A stretch of 64,000 nt of DNA, taken from Exobasidium rhododendri (taxonomy: Eukaryota; Basidiomycota; Exobasidiomycetes; Exobasidiales; Exobasidiaceae). Positions within the stretch are counted from its first letter, which is position 1; each line of letters opens with the position of its first letter. Shown here piece after piece: positions 11,283 through 23,193 of this stretch. The position numbers and the translations under genes are program-made. A model generated the notes under the pieces. It was not told the DNA's origin, made no database searches, and worked only from the letters and a program-made list of their open reading frames with translations. Location: the NCBI GenBank assembly GCA_026210745.1, contig CP110630.1, positions 4,402,001-4,466,000 on the forward strand. Reading direction: 5' to 3'.

Positions 11283-13224
11283 ATGTCTTCGGCGCCGCAA
11301 GGGCTGGACCAGTTGGTAGACCAGACTCAGAATAGTCTTTCGATTTCGGAATCATCGCAAGATGCTAGTCCTACCTTTTCAGGCTCTAGTCCTTTGACAA
11401 GCAATTCGATTTCATCACCTTCTTCACCTCTACAAGCAAATGTGGCTTTCCCACCGACATTGAGACAGACTCAAAGCGTCGGGGGAGGTAGTGGTGGTCC
11501 ACCTCCTAGACTAAATAATGCCGGTACTGGAGGACCAGGTGCAAATTCATATCGAGGTGGGGGTCCAAGTAATGGTCCTGGCTCTATGAACATTGGCACT
11601 GGCGGACCAGGGAGTCGGACGAGGGCAAATGAAATGACAAGACAGCTGGCATCAACAAGATTACCACCGAGTCTGCAAGCCAGATTGGCTGCTGTGAGTA
11701 GTCAACAAGGGCGAAGTCGACATAGACAGTGAGACGACAATAGAGCTGACCTTGACCCGACGTTTGTCACTCGCGCAGAACGCCAATAGAGGGAGTAGTG
11801 GAGCAAATGTGCCTAGTGAACCAACCGGATCGGCGCCCTACAGAGTCGGGCATGACGATCGCCTTGATGCAGCTGCTTTTTTGAACATGCCAAACGGAGC
11901 ATCACCTTTGTTGACATCACCGAATTCCACGGGAAGCTATCGAGCACCTCAAGGCTTGAGGCCTGCACCGGGTCTACCTCCTGGTGCTCGCCAACCTCAG
12001 GCTGTTCCCGTAGGTGGGCTCGCTGGCCGTAGAGCAAAAGGTCCAGGGATGAAGCTGAGCGATCTGAGTGCAGGCGGGCAAGAGGAAGGAGGAATGCAAT
12101 CGGGGCCGTCTATCAGCGGGAACAATGCCAACGTACCTCCAACGAAGAGGAGACTGGCACCACCAGGAAGACTTGCAGAAGCTGGAGGAGGTCTGATGAG
12201 TACAGCGTTTGATATGCACAAGAACATTGTCGATCCGTCGGGTAGGCTCAATTTTGATGGGAAAGCAGTGCTATCTGCCTCTGGCGTTGAGTTCCGCAAT
12301 GGTACATCCTTCAACATCAACATGGACGATTTGGACTTGCTGGACGAATTGGGAAAGGGAGCATACGGCACCGTACGCAAGGTTCGGCACACAAAGACAA
12401 GGGTAGACATGGCTATGAAAGAGATTCGATTGGAGTTAGACGACAACAAACTAAATGCAATCATCATGGAACTGGACATTCTACACCGGGCCACTTCCAG
12501 TAACATTGTCGAATTTTATGGTGCTTTCTTCTACGAAAGTTGCGTCTACTATTGCATGGAGTTTATGGATGCCGGAAGTCTGGAGAATTTATACTACGGC
12601 TCTTGCAGCGTTCCCGAAGATATCTTGGCAAGAATTACTACAGGAGCTGTGTTGGGACTTCGATTTCTCAAGGATGAGCTTCAGATCATGCATAGAGATG
12701 TCAAGCCTACTAACATTACAATGAACCGTAAGGGAGAAGTGAAACTGTGCGATTTCGGCGTGTCTGGACAATTGGAAAAGAGCTTGGCAAAGACGAATAT
12801 TGGCTGTCAAAGTTACATGGCACCAGAGAGAATCAAAGGAGAGTCGCAAAACTTGGTTGGAACGTATACAGTTGCCTCTGATGTCTGGTCTTTGGGTCTG
12901 ACCATAGTAGAGACGACGATGGGGACGTATCCTTACCCGCCTGAAACGTACTCCAACGTCTTTGCTCAACTGCAAGCTATCGTTCATGGTGATCCTCCTC
13001 AATTACCAGCTACTTATTCCGCCGTGGCAAGAGACTTTGTAGCAGGATGCCTAGAGAAGATTCCAAGGGAACGGAGTACTTATAAGCAGATGTTGGAGCA
13101 CCCCTGGCTGGTGCAGGATAGAGAAAAGGGAAAAGATGGCGTGGATATGGCCGGGTGGGTAGAGAAAGCTCTTCTCCAGCGAGCAGAAAGGAAGAGGGAG
13201 AACAGTGAAGCCAAAGTCGAATGA
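11283..13224 (+). CDS. PBS2: MAP kinase kinase, Pbs2 type (HOG stress pathway)
   Basis: Two exons (11283-11693 and 11779-13224) encode 618 residues. Residues 1-320 are Gly/Ser/Pro-rich and disordered. The kinase domain spans about 323-580: glycine loop GKGAYG, catalytic lysine in AMKEI, HRDVKPTNI near residue 442 and DFG near 460. The activation loop SLAKTNIGCQSYMAPE carries the Ser and Thr (S-x-x-x-T) that an upstream MAPKKK would phosphorylate, and TNIGCQSYMAPERI is characteristic of Pbs2. By family knowledge it phosphorylates a Hog1-type p38 MAP kinase in osmotic and oxidative stress. A 62-bp CT tract lies in its 3' region. Confidence 0.9.
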
Positions 13225-13282
13225 ATTTCTTGAAGTCAACGAAGAGGCCAACCCTACCACCACGCAATCTTTTCTCTTGTCG

Positions 13283-13354
<72 letters not shown>

Positions 13355-13597
13355 TTCTACCTGCTTTCCTCCTCCTCTCAAGGTAATCTTCTCCTCCCTT
13401 CTTTGCGCCTCTCTTTTCAGTAGTCACCTCACACGTTTCGCCGCAAGCATATACACGCAAGCAATAAAGTCATGCCTTCCGATTCAGATTTGTGCGAATT
13501 TTTATTCCTTTAGAAAGTGGATAGAATAACAAAGAGAAGGCATGAAAGGGTGGGTAGAAAGAAAAGCAGTTTGTTCGAGTGACGGCAGCAGCATATT
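13225..13597. other. Intergenic, convergent 3' regions
   Basis: 373 bp between the stops of PBS2 (plus) and the ALY gene (minus). It holds the CT microsatellite and an AATAAA at 13463-13468 on the plus strand that could serve as the PBS2 polyadenylation signal. Confidence 0.55.
13289..13350. repeat. (CT)31 microsatellite
   Basis: An uninterrupted 62-bp CT run starts 65 bp after the PBS2 stop codon, probably within its 3' UTR. It is the longest simple repeat in the window. Confidence 0.97.
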
Positions 13598-14613
13598 TTA
13601 AGCGTCCGTCTTTGTTGCATAGTCTTCCATTTCGGCATCTAGATCTTCCAGTGACTTTTTAGGTACCTTTGCTCGAGGTGCTGCTGCTGCTGCTGCTGCT
13701 CCTCCCCGGCCACCACGAACGCTTCCACGTCCACGTCCTCCTCGTCCGCCTCCTCGTACAGCAGCTACCGCCCTTTGAGCGGCAGGACCAGCAGCGGGGG
13801 ATCTGAGCGCTTGTGCTTGAGCAATCTGAGCAGCAGCACGAGCCGGGTCTACCACGACTTCAATTCGAATGGCTTTTTCTTGAGGAAATAGAAAGAATAA
13901 GTTGTCAATTGTCATGTTTGGTGGGATCGACATGATTTTTTTTCTCTTTTGCTAATTATTCCACTTACTGCCGTCGATCAGTCGATTGTTGTATTGTTGA
14001 TAAGCTCGGTTAGCATCGTCTCCTCGTTGAAATTCAACAGTACATTGACCTGTAGATTGACCATTAGCCTTGTAGCTCATGGCTACGCGACGTAGGGGTC
14101 CAATCGAGGAAGCAAAAAGATCCTGATGTCGGAGTGTTCCCGATTAGCCATTTCACTCTTCACTGTCTCGCTCTCTGGTCTACGCCAATTGCTTTCTGAG
14201 TCTAGATTCAGAAATAAAACGAACCTTGACTTGTGCTTCGGTCACATCAAATGGAAGGTTGCCGACAATGACCTTGCTGCCGAAGTCTTTTCCACCAGGT
14301 GCTCGGCCTGGAATGACAAGAGGTGCTTTTGCTCGATTGGCAGCGGCAATGGCAGCAGCATTCTGAGCAGCATTGGCCGCTCCTTTTCCCAAAGCAGCTG
14401 CTCGAGCACCTCCTCCACTAGTGCGTCGAGCACCACCTCTTCCGCGAGCACCACCACCCCTCTTTTTGGGGTTTGACTTGATGATGTCGTCCAAGGCTGT
14501 CAAGGTGGATGGATTGGAACAGATGTTGAACTCTCCGGCATTCTCGACGACTAATTTAAAACCAAAGGTCGTACAGACAAGGATGTTGCAAACTCACGCT
14601 TGTCAAGATTCAT
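13598..14613 (-). CDS. YRA1: mRNA export adaptor ALY/REF (Yra1, THO complex subunit 4)
   Basis: Four exons (14613-14598, 14496-14225, 14122-13969, 13878-13598) give 240 residues. The first exon is only 16 nt and encodes MNLDK; joined, it reads MNLDKPLDDIIKSN, the conserved N-terminal box of REF proteins. A Gly/Arg/Ala-rich stretch follows, then one RRM from SKVIVGNLPFDVTE to about AIRIEVVVD, split by two introns. RGG repeats (GGRGGRGRG) come next, then the C-terminal box KKSLEDLDAEMEDYATK that binds the helicase UAP56/Sub2. It couples splicing and transcription to Mex67-dependent nuclear export. The donor of intron 2 (GTTCGT) is not the consensus, but the phase and homology demand it. Confidence 0.92.
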
Positions 14614-15134
14614 AGACTGCAAGCGTCCAAAAGAAAGAACGGTGGTAAAGATATGCGATGGGGGAGGAAAGAAAGAGAGATGAGGTGGTGAAGGGCGAAA
14701 TGCGAAGTAAGTAATCCTGCTCAACCCATCCTTCTTAGACCCTGTAGACAGATGCTGACCATGATTTTTGTGTGTGTGAAGAGTGTGGTAGTCGGTGAGG
14801 TGAATGCGGTGGACGTGAGTGTGGATCTGGAGGCAAAGATGTAGTGAGTGATCCCTTATGGCGGACAAGAAGACTGACTGGTTGACGAAGAGAAGGAGAA
14901 AAAAGGGCGATACGCGAGGGCATGGCGAAGGAGGAATACGCGCGGCTGGCTCATCTGGCCAGTATTAGGTTCCGCCTCAGCCAAGATGCCACGCGAGCGT
15001 TAGTCAATCGATGATCTCCGCCGCCGGTTACGAGGGTTATCGACACTACCGAAAGATTGGGAAGCGGGGGGGACACAGATTACACACTTCGACACCTTCG
15101 CTCGACGCCCACAGTGAGAACTCGCTTCTTCGAG
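14614..15134. other. Intergenic, divergent promoter region
   Basis: 521 bp between the starts of the ALY gene (minus) and PEX16 (plus). A G7 run lies at 15066-15072. An open frame continues upstream of the PEX16 ATG but has no ATG of its own. Confidence 0.5.
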
Positions 15135-16944
15135 ATGCTTCGATCGTATGAGAATTTTCTCCTACACAATGCCAGCCAGATCACAGCAGTGGAGAGCACT
15201 CTTCGGAGCGTCACATACTTTCTTCCAGGTCGCTTTCCTGACTCTGATCTGTGAGTAGCATCCGAAAGGGGACGCATCAGTGGCTGCTACAACTGCTAAT
15301 CGAGCATCGCGATCGTGTGTGTTTGTGCTCTTTACTACGAAAGAGCGGGAGAAGCAGGTGAGTCAGTCTAGTGCACGAGATGAGCTGCTGCACTGGTCAA
15401 GACATTGTCGATTTACCGCTATTCCTCTGGCATTCTCAGTATACTCGGCGCTCAACTTGCTTGGCCTCTACCACGACTCAATTTTGGTCCGTCTTCTATC
15501 ACCCTCACCCTTGCCTAGATCGCTTGGACCTCCATCAACCACGAATGATACCGACAGCTCACTTAGTCAGCCGTCTTCTTCTACGCTCTTCCCTCCTGCT
15601 ACTTATAGTAAACTACAGCATACGCCTTCTTCTCATGCGAGATACACTCATCACTTCGCGGACTCTAGTCAAGCATACAACACAGTAGCGCGGGCTTTAG
15701 TCATCGTCAACTATACCGAGTTGCTGGCCGAAATGGTGGCAAGACGGCGGATGGGCCAGAAGAATGCCTGGAATGTCGTGGTAGGCATCGAGTCGCTGAA
15801 GTGAGTCCGACGGTACGATGCAGAAAGCAAGTCGAGTCTAGTCAGCATTCTGATCATACTCACCCCATCTTCGTAGAGCTGCGCTTCGTCTAGCGTTGCT
15901 GCATCTATCAGGGAATCGCCCTACAATACAGCCGCCAATACCAGAGAGAGAAGTAGATCCAGCTATGCTAGAAGAAGATCGCAAAGCAGCACTACAGAGC
16001 ATGACCGAATCGGTTGTAAAAGGAGGAGACAGCTTAGAGGGTAAGACAGAAGGCGGCACGTCCAATCAAGAGGAGTTCTGGCGTGGAACACGCACTGGAT
16101 TCGCTCGACCTACTCTATCCTCCATACGGTCTCGCCCTGAATCGGCTGCTACGCCGATTCTACCAGATAGAAATGCCTCAAGGACAAGACATCCTCTGAC
16201 GACCTCTCAACTGCTGCCGGATGACCGGTCTGCGTCTAATTCAGAATCTGATTCGGATGAAACGCTGGTGGATTCTTGGACAGAGAAAGATGTGAATGAC
16301 TTTTTGCTGAGTCGAACATTGACGCCAAATGATGTCAGACAACCTCGAGATCTGGTGAGGACCCTGAAAGGCAGCATGGGCTACACTGCCGAAATGATTT
16401 GGATCATGAGACCTCTGCTGTATGGTGAGCTGAAGCGGCCGAGGACTAAGAGATACAAGTAGATGCTGACTGCACGCCTCCTTTTCGTCTTCAAGTGCTC
16501 GCCCTTCGTCGTTGGGGTCGAAAGCACTGGACGCCGTTCATGCTTTCTCTCACTATGGAGTTCTTGGCTCGCTTGACCCGTCTGCGGTCTTTCAAACCGG
16601 TAGGAAACACGCCATCGACACCATCCATGAACCCTCTCATCATGGCAATGATGGGCGAAAATCCTGTCTTAGGCTTACTAAGTGGCCTGCTGGGTATTGG
16701 CCAGAGTGCGTCTGCCAAAGAAGCTAGGCCGATCAGTGACGTTGAGAAGGTGGAGTGGGAGAAGAGAAATAGAGCCTTCTGGTGGTATATCTTAAGAGGG
16801 CCAATCTGGCATTCGTACACTCGACCAAGGTTAGATTCGATTGTCAAGAGAACTCAAAATCGACCCTTGCTCGGCATCATTGGCGGCTTTATCGGTGACT
16901 ATCTACCCCTTGTTGACGAGTACTACTACTATTCTGCCACTTGA
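15135..16944 (+). CDS. PEX16: Peroxisomal biogenesis factor 16
   Basis: Five exons (15135-15250, 15344-15357, 15440-15800, 15877-16424, 16496-16944) sum to 495 residues with exact phase. The N-terminus MLRSYENFLLHNASQI and TLRSVTYFLPGRFPDSDL are the hallmark start of Pex16, followed by YSALNLLGLYHDSIL, the KAALRLALLHLSGNRP block and a C-terminal ending PLVDEYYYYSAT. Pex16 is an integral peroxisomal/ER membrane protein that recruits Pex3 and other membrane peroxins. Exon 2 is a 14-nt microexon (Ala-Gly-Glu-Ala), chosen because it restores the family pattern L-A-x-E-A-V-Y-S-A-L-N. An alternative acceptor after 15302 keeps the frame but adds 14 residues (IAIVCVCALYYER and one more) foreign to the family. 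A Ser/Thr-rich insertion separates the conserved blocks around residues 65-100. Confidence 0.92.
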
Positions 16945-17273
16945 TACGAAGTCTGCTACGAAGTCTTGCTTCTTTCGTGTCTTTCGTGTACTATGAAATG
17001 ACCATCATCTCTGAGGAAATTGGGCGTGTACCTTTTCCTGTCAAAGCTTAATTTAGTGATGCAGAGGATGTGGACGTGGGCGCGACAAACTCCTCTTCTT
17101 CACTATGTCCGTCACCCACTGTGTCAGCTGCACACAGAGGGATAGAGTGAGAGTGAGAGAAAGAAGATGACGCACCATAGTAATTACAAGCCGTACTAGT
17201 TGCTGGGCGTGGACTTGTTACAGAGCTTGGTAACGAAGCCACCACCTCCTCTCTCCCTAAAAATCGTTTTTTT
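16945..17273. other. Intergenic, tandem
   Basis: 329 bp between PEX16 and endonuclease V. A short direct duplication (TTTCGTGT twice) lies near 16974-16990 and a T7 run abuts the downstream ATG. No gene was seen. Confidence 0.5.
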
Positions 17274-18206
17274 ATGGCTACAGAGGCTAGCGTACCATCG
17301 ATTTCAGAGGTAGAGGGAGTAGGCAGCCTCGCCGAAGCTCTATCCATCCAGACCAAGATCGAGCGACTCGTGCAGGTACCGGCCGACGATGACGAATCCA
17401 AGAGAGGAGTCGCCGGACAGCGACAGACTGGTAGTTACTCCAAGGTACTTGCTCTGGATATCGCCTACTCTACTCGATCAGAGTTAGCTGTAGCCAGTGG
17501 GGTCTTGTACAAATACGATCCTGCTGCTGCTGCTGCTTCAAGAGGTTCCAGTGAAGGACCGTCAAGACACTCGCCTGCGAAGGAGGACAAGAACATACTG
17601 GCCGAAAAGACATCAAGTGGATTGGTCAGGTTTCCCTATCATCCAGGATATCTTGCCTTTCGTGAAATACCTTTACTAAGTGGCATCTTGAAGGAGTTCT
17701 TGCCGCCAAAAGACATTGAGGAGCCTGGTGGTGATAACGATGATGATGATGCTGCTGCTGCCGACAACAAGAGCAAGGAGGAAATTATCCTTCTTTGTGA
17801 TGGGGCAGGGATTGCTCACCCTCGCTTTTGTGGGCTGGCATGTCATCTAGGTGTCCTCTACCGGCGTCCTTCGATTGGAGTGGCGAAGAATCACCTCATC
17901 GGTGACTACAGCAGCGATGAATCAACTTTGTGTTCGCAACGAGGGGATCAGACGGTACTGCACTATAAAGGCAGATCAGTAGGTACTGTCCTCCGTACTC
18001 AGACAGGCGTCCGGCCTCTGTTCATCTCACCTGGTCATCTCCTCTCCATCCGGGAAGCTAACGATCTCGTCTTGGGCCTGTGTCACAATTATCGAATACC
18101 AGAACCACTTCGAAGGGCGGATCACATTGGTAGAATGGAGCTCAAACGAATCGAGGAGCAACAAGAGTATAAGAGCGAGCGAAAAACAGATGCGAGGCCG
18201 GTGTAG
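17274..18206 (+). CDS. ENDOV: Endonuclease V (deoxyinosine/inosine-specific)
   Basis: Intronless, 310 residues, with ATG at 17274. Family motifs are in order: LALDIAYS near residue 60 (metal-binding Asp), FPYHPGYLAFREIPLL near 120 (Glu in FRE), LCDGAGIAHPRFCGLACHLG near 173 (catalytic Asp in CDG), SIGVAKNHLIG, and VGTVLRTQTGVRPLFISPGH. The enzyme cleaves the strand one nucleotide 3' of hypoxanthine in DNA or inosine in RNA. It is longer than the roughly 220-280 residue norm because of two low-complexity insertions, an Ala/Ser-rich one near residues 84-110 and an acidic/Ala one (GGDNDDDDAAAADNK) near 152-166. It converges on the IQGAP gene with a 231-bp gap. Confidence 0.93.
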   Translation: MATEASVPSISEVEGVGSLAEALSIQTKIERLVQVPADDDESKRGVAGQRQTGSYSKVLALDIAYSTRSELAVASGVLYKYDPAAAAASRGSSEGPSRHSPAKEDKNILAEKTSSGLVRFPYHPGYLAFREIPLLSGILKEFLPPKDIEEPGGDNDDDDAAAADNKSKEEIILLCDGAGIAHPRFCGLACHLGVLYRRPSIGVAKNHLIGDYSSDESTLCSQRGDQTVLHYKGRSVGTVLRTQTGVRPLFISPGHLLSIREANDLVLGLCHNYRIPEPLRRADHIGRMELKRIEEQQEYKSERKTDARPV

Positions 18207-18437
18207 CACATTAATCAATCATACATGGGGTAGGAAGCAGGGCGTGCGGAAAGGGTGGGGGAGATAGCAAGGACGAGCTGCAAAAGGCGAAGGGGGTGGG
18301 GCGAAGGCGTCGAAGGCAAAATCTGGAGAAATGGGAGGTGGAGTGTGATGGAAAAGCGGGAGGAAGATGAGAAGCAAATCATGCGTAGAATTCTTGTAGG
18401 GGAGAACAAGGTAAAGTCAGTAAGGGGCCAATTTGTA

Positions 18438-21400
18438 TCACAACGAACCACCAATCGACTCACTCAAATTGATGAGATGGATGAGCAGATTGAGGTTGAC
18501 AGTGCACGCTCGATCCATCAAACTCAACGAGCTTTGACCACTGAATTGCGCTTCCAGAAGATCCTCGATTCTCAGATCGACGCTGCCACCACTGACTCCC
18601 AACACGCTTGCATCGATGGTGAACAGACCGGGAACGTCACTGCTAATCGTCAGTGAGATCTGGTCGTACTGTCTTTCACTGAATTGATCAATGGAAAGCA
18701 ATACCCCCTTCTCAAACAGCCTTTGCGCCGTGTACTTGTATGAGCCGAATTTCGGCATCTTCCCTGACGCTTTCAAGTTCCGAACATGGAAGTATTGCTG
18801 TGTGAATGGTAAGACGAATTTCTTCTTTCCTCCCTTCTTCTGCATCGTGGCCATGGAAGCATCGATGTAGCTTGCATAGCTGTTGATCTGTTCCTCTAGG
18901 TACTTCTTCTTCTCGGCCAAGTTTGTCAGGGTGGTGCTCATGGCCATCTTTTCGTTGTGCCGTTGGATCCTCTTCCGATGCTTGTTTCGAATGTCAATGG
19001 CAATCGCATTCAGCATTTCCTGGTACTTGTTCACGCGAGACACCTTGTTCAGCTTTTCCAGCTCCAGCATGTTCTCCAGCGTTCTCGCCTTCAGCTCGGC
19101 AAAGGTCAATCTTCTGACATCTTCTAGTTGAGGACTCTGCGAGAGAATCATAGCATCGGCCGGGACAGGCGGACGCTGGCCTCTCTGACGCTGCCGATCA
19201 GCCGCCACCTCCAAGGAAACAATCTCCTCCCACGCCATCTCATCCTGATCCGTCACGGGAGCGACAAAGACATCGATCAACGTCTTGCCAGATTGCACCT
19301 TCAGCAACGACAGCACCAGTCTCTTGGTCTCGACGAAGAGCGCCTTTGTTTCTGCCTCTGGATCCTTGAAGGACGTTCTTCTGGAGATCAGCTCAAACGT
19401 AATCTCGCTGTCTCGAGCCGAGTTCAATTCTTGCGTGTTCGAGACGGGCGGCTGACCGAGCTCTGTCATGAGGATTCGCAATGGATCCTCGTGCATGGGC
19501 GCCAAGTGTTCCAGCTGCTGAACGACGAGAAGGTGCATGGAATAGATTTCGTTTGGTGAAATGTAGATCACCGGCCTCTGCTGCACTGTATGGTCGAGGA
19601 ACTCGTCGGCTGAAAATTGGATTTCGGCATCTTGCACTTCCATCACCTGCAACAGCCACTTGGAGAATCGTTCGCTAGCTTGCTGCACATATTCGTTCAA
19701 CGGCTGCAGGTAAGGGTTGTCGTCCGAAAACAGCTTGCCTGCCGCAATCTGCGTCAGCATCTTGGACACCTCGGCCAGATTCTTTCGTTGCATTGGCCCG
19801 ACGAGCTGCTCAATCACGTCGAACGCTTCCGGTGCGATAATGGCAGGGTTCAAGTATCGGTAGTACACCAGATTGCCCACCACCTTCAACAGAACATCCT
19901 GACGTTCCTGTGGGAATTTTTCTTGCAGCGCTCTGTATACTTCTCGCGCAATGTATCGAATACCAAACGGCATCTTCATCGCAGAGGCCAGAATGGTACT
20001 CAAGAACAGCTCAGTTGTTCCTCGAAGCGCCTGCAAGTGACGAATGAAGATGATCCTAGCCATCGGATCTGCCAATGCTTCGTGAAAGTTCACCTCCAAA
20101 GGTCGGCGACTCGGTTGACCGGACTCCATCTCTTCCTGGTTGATCGTCACTCGATAGATGGCGCAGGGGTCCGTCTCCAGATCAAGGCCTTCGTCGTCCA
20201 TGATCCCTCGGACAAGAGGAGCCAGCAGATCCCGCAGGTACTTGCGCTCCTTTGCTCCTCGATTGTACTGCAAGACCAGCTTGATGAAGAGCGCGTTCCC
20301 ACGAACAAATTCTTGCGTGGTGTTGATCATGGTCAACTCCTCCGCCACACACCGCTGGAACAGTTTCAGCAACAGAAATTCCTCTCTTGCCTTTTGAGCA
20401 TACCCAAACAGCGTCAAGACAATCTTTTCCACTTGCTTCCTCTGTCGATCAGCCATCTCGATTCGGCCGACTCTGGCAAATAGGCGAGCCAGGTACTCTG
20501 GTCTGGTCTGCAGCGAGTAAAACAGCTCTTGATACAGCTCCAGCCTTCTCTTCGTCTGTCGGTCCAACGTCTGGTCGGCAAAAGGATCGCCTGCAGCAGA
20601 GAGCAGCGAGTTGCGGTGCTGAATCTGCGCAGAATTATCGCCGTGTCGCAGCAGACCTCTCTCGTTCCTTGCCTTCATCAACTCTTCAATGCTGAGCTTG
20701 TTCTTGACCAAGAGTGCAATCTTCGTGTCCATGTCCGCCACGTCGTTGTCGAGTGTTTGGTTCTCGCGAATACTCTTCACCACCAGCTTCCGCAACCTCT
20801 CCACCTCAATCTCATCTTCAAAGTCGTGATCGCTGTCGTTGAGCAGATGACCAAAATTCTTGATCGTCGAAACAGGAACGTTCTTGCCAACGGTCAGGCT
20901 TCGATACTGCTCGCCCTGTTGCTTTCCTCGGAACAAGCTCTGGATCTTGACCACCTTGTCCATGTGATTGCGATAGTGTCGCATCTTGGATTCAAAGTTT
21001 CTTCTGCTCAACAGGCCACGCACGAGCGATTGAAGATGGATGGCGACCGGTTCGCTATTCTTGAGGTGGTCGCTCCACCACTCAAACTCTCTCCTCGCCA
21101 AAACACCTCGAATTTGCGCTTGGCACCCGACGACATCGGGCTGAATGAAATTCAACTGCTTTTGCTGTTCTTGATGCCTCTTCCTCGCCAGGGCAGCTCT
21201 AGCAAACGATTGCAGTCCCCCCACCGATCTCGTCACCTCGACGTGCTGCAGTGCTACACTCAAGCGACTTTTCATCCTCCTTGACAACACTCCTCGGACC
21301 TGGGCCTGAATCGTGATGATGCAATCTGTACAGCTCCTCATCTCCTTGATCCTTGCAAGGAGCGCTCTTCTCGCCAAGACGGATCGACAAGCACTTTGCA

Positions 21401-23193
21401 AGCCAATCACACCTTCCATGGCGTCACCGAGGCAATAGATTCGATTCTGATACTCTCTTCTGGCTAGCGTACCTCGAATACGAGCTTGAAAGCCAATCAC
21501 GCCCATCTCATGCTGATCAAGCGCAGTGATGTCCTTGTAAAATTGCCTGCGTAGTAATGCACCACGGATGCGAGCCTGTAGGACAGTGAAGATCCTTGCA
21601 TTACCGGAAAGAGCCGCTTGCTTCTGGTCGAATGCTATGCGAGACAATACACCACGAACCTGCGCTTGCACCTTTGGCATGACGATAGCCAGCAAGCGTT
21701 CTTCGGCGGCTTTGCGTCTTTGCTCTTCTTCCCTAGCGACTTGCTGGCGTTTCTGCTCTTCTTCTAAAGCATTTTGCTGACGCTTCCTTTCTTCCTCTAA
21801 CGCAAACAGCCTGCGCCTCTCTTCTTCTTCCTGCCTTGCGACTCGCCTGGCTTCCTCTTCTTCTGCCTTCTTCTGCAGCTCCTCTCGCTTTCTGTGCATC
21901 TCTAGAGCATGTAATCGAGCAAATGTGCGCTGAGCCAGGTGCCTTCGACAAGCAGTCTGTAGAGCAATGACGCTCGCTCTGTTCTCATTCAACTCCCGAT
22001 CGATACCTGCAGATGGAAGAAAAAAAGTGGAAGTCGGTTCAGTAAAGGATATGGGGCTCTTCTACCTCACTTTATCGTCAATCAAGCTCACGATCTTCCT
22101 CTGTCTCTGGCTCTGGCTCTGGCTCCTCGTTCATTTCCTTTGCCAGGTTACGACCAAGAGCACCAAAGCTAGGCATCGCTACACCGGCTGCATCAAGACC
22201 CCTCTGTGTCTTCTGCAGCTGGTCATCCGTAAACTCCAACTTTCCTACAAGATTGCCGACCTTTGAAGCTCTGCCCTGCCTCGCCAGGATATGACTGAGA
22301 GCATGAACACAATAGACAACCTTTGGGAAGTTTTTCTTCTCGTACACATCCGTCAATTCAAACTGAAATGAAATCGGCAAGTTGACCTTCTTCACAAATC
22401 GGAAGAAGTAGTTGGTGTTGTCGGTGTGTCGGTATTGCAGCTTGGGGTGTGTAAAGATACGAGGAACACAATCCGGCTCAAAACTTCTCGCTAATTTCGC
22501 TAGGAAGACACCATCTCTCATTTCGGTCTCCATGTCCACCACTGCTCCCAATTCCTCTCCAACGTACAGCTCCATCCATTCCTTGGCTTCCCCGACATGG
22601 CAAAGATACTCGTATGCGTGTAAAAGGTGTCGCTGCGTATCCATCCATTTACTGCTGCTACTGAAAGGAAGACTGGAGGTGGCGGAAGACTGGCCGAGTG
22701 CCACATTGGCAGGTCCATCTTCTCTTGCCAATCGAATACGACCCGCAAAACCAGGAACCAGCGAATTGTTGCGTTGATGTGGCGGTCGCAGAGGAGAGTT
22801 CATCACTGGGCTTGTAGGCTCAGCTTTCATAGAGTGAAGATGAGAGATAGGATCCACCCTCGTTGTGTTCATGTGCACAAAGGGACTCGATGAGATGGGA
22901 CTCGAGAGCAGCTCGACCTTGCTTGCACTTCCATAGCTGTGAATGTGTTCTCGGTTGGGAGTGGCGGTAGTGAGTGGTTCTCTGCTTCTAGTGGGTGTCG
23001 TCGTATTCAGTGTTGGACTCGAAAGTGGATCGACCTTGTTCGTTGATGTTGGGCTGGATAGTGAGAACGAGCTCTTGTGTGTGCTTCTAGTTGACCCTTG
23101 TCTTTCCAGCAATTTTGTTTGATATGCAAATGGGAGGTTGCGAGCTCGTGGACTAGCTGCTGGTAGTGGCTGTGACTTTGCAGAGTCCATCAT
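18438..23193 (-). CDS. RNG2: IQGAP-family scaffold protein (Rng2/Iqg1)
   Basis: Two exons (23193-22092 and 22006-18438) give 1556 residues; the junction restores EDRIDRELNENRAS. Residues 1-180 are Ser/Pro-rich. A calponin-homology domain covers about 184-303 (KWMDTQRHLLHAYEYL to HALSHILARQG). About ten IQ-like motifs (for example VQAQVRGVLSRIAF, VLQARIRGALLRRQF, GFQARIRGTLARREY) run from 375 to 725, preceded by a Glu/Arg coiled stretch. A RasGAP-like domain (LVLQYNRGAKERKYLRDLL, VVGNLVYYRYLNPAIIAPEAF) covers about 870-1105, and a RasGAP C-terminal domain ends the protein. By family, it scaffolds the actomyosin contractile ring, binding F-actin, calmodulin or myosin light chains and Rho GTPases; IQGAPs generally lack real GAP activity. 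Confidence 0.95.

Noticed and set aside
13205-13529. Frames made of Leu-Ser or Arg-Glu repeats after PBS2
   Set aside because: They are translations of the CT microsatellite and have no other content.
15303-15357. Larger PEX16 exon 2 using the acceptor just before 15303
   Set aside because: It keeps the reading frame but inserts 14 residues that break the conserved L-A-x-E-A block. The microexon gives a better family match, although cDNA would be needed to settle it.
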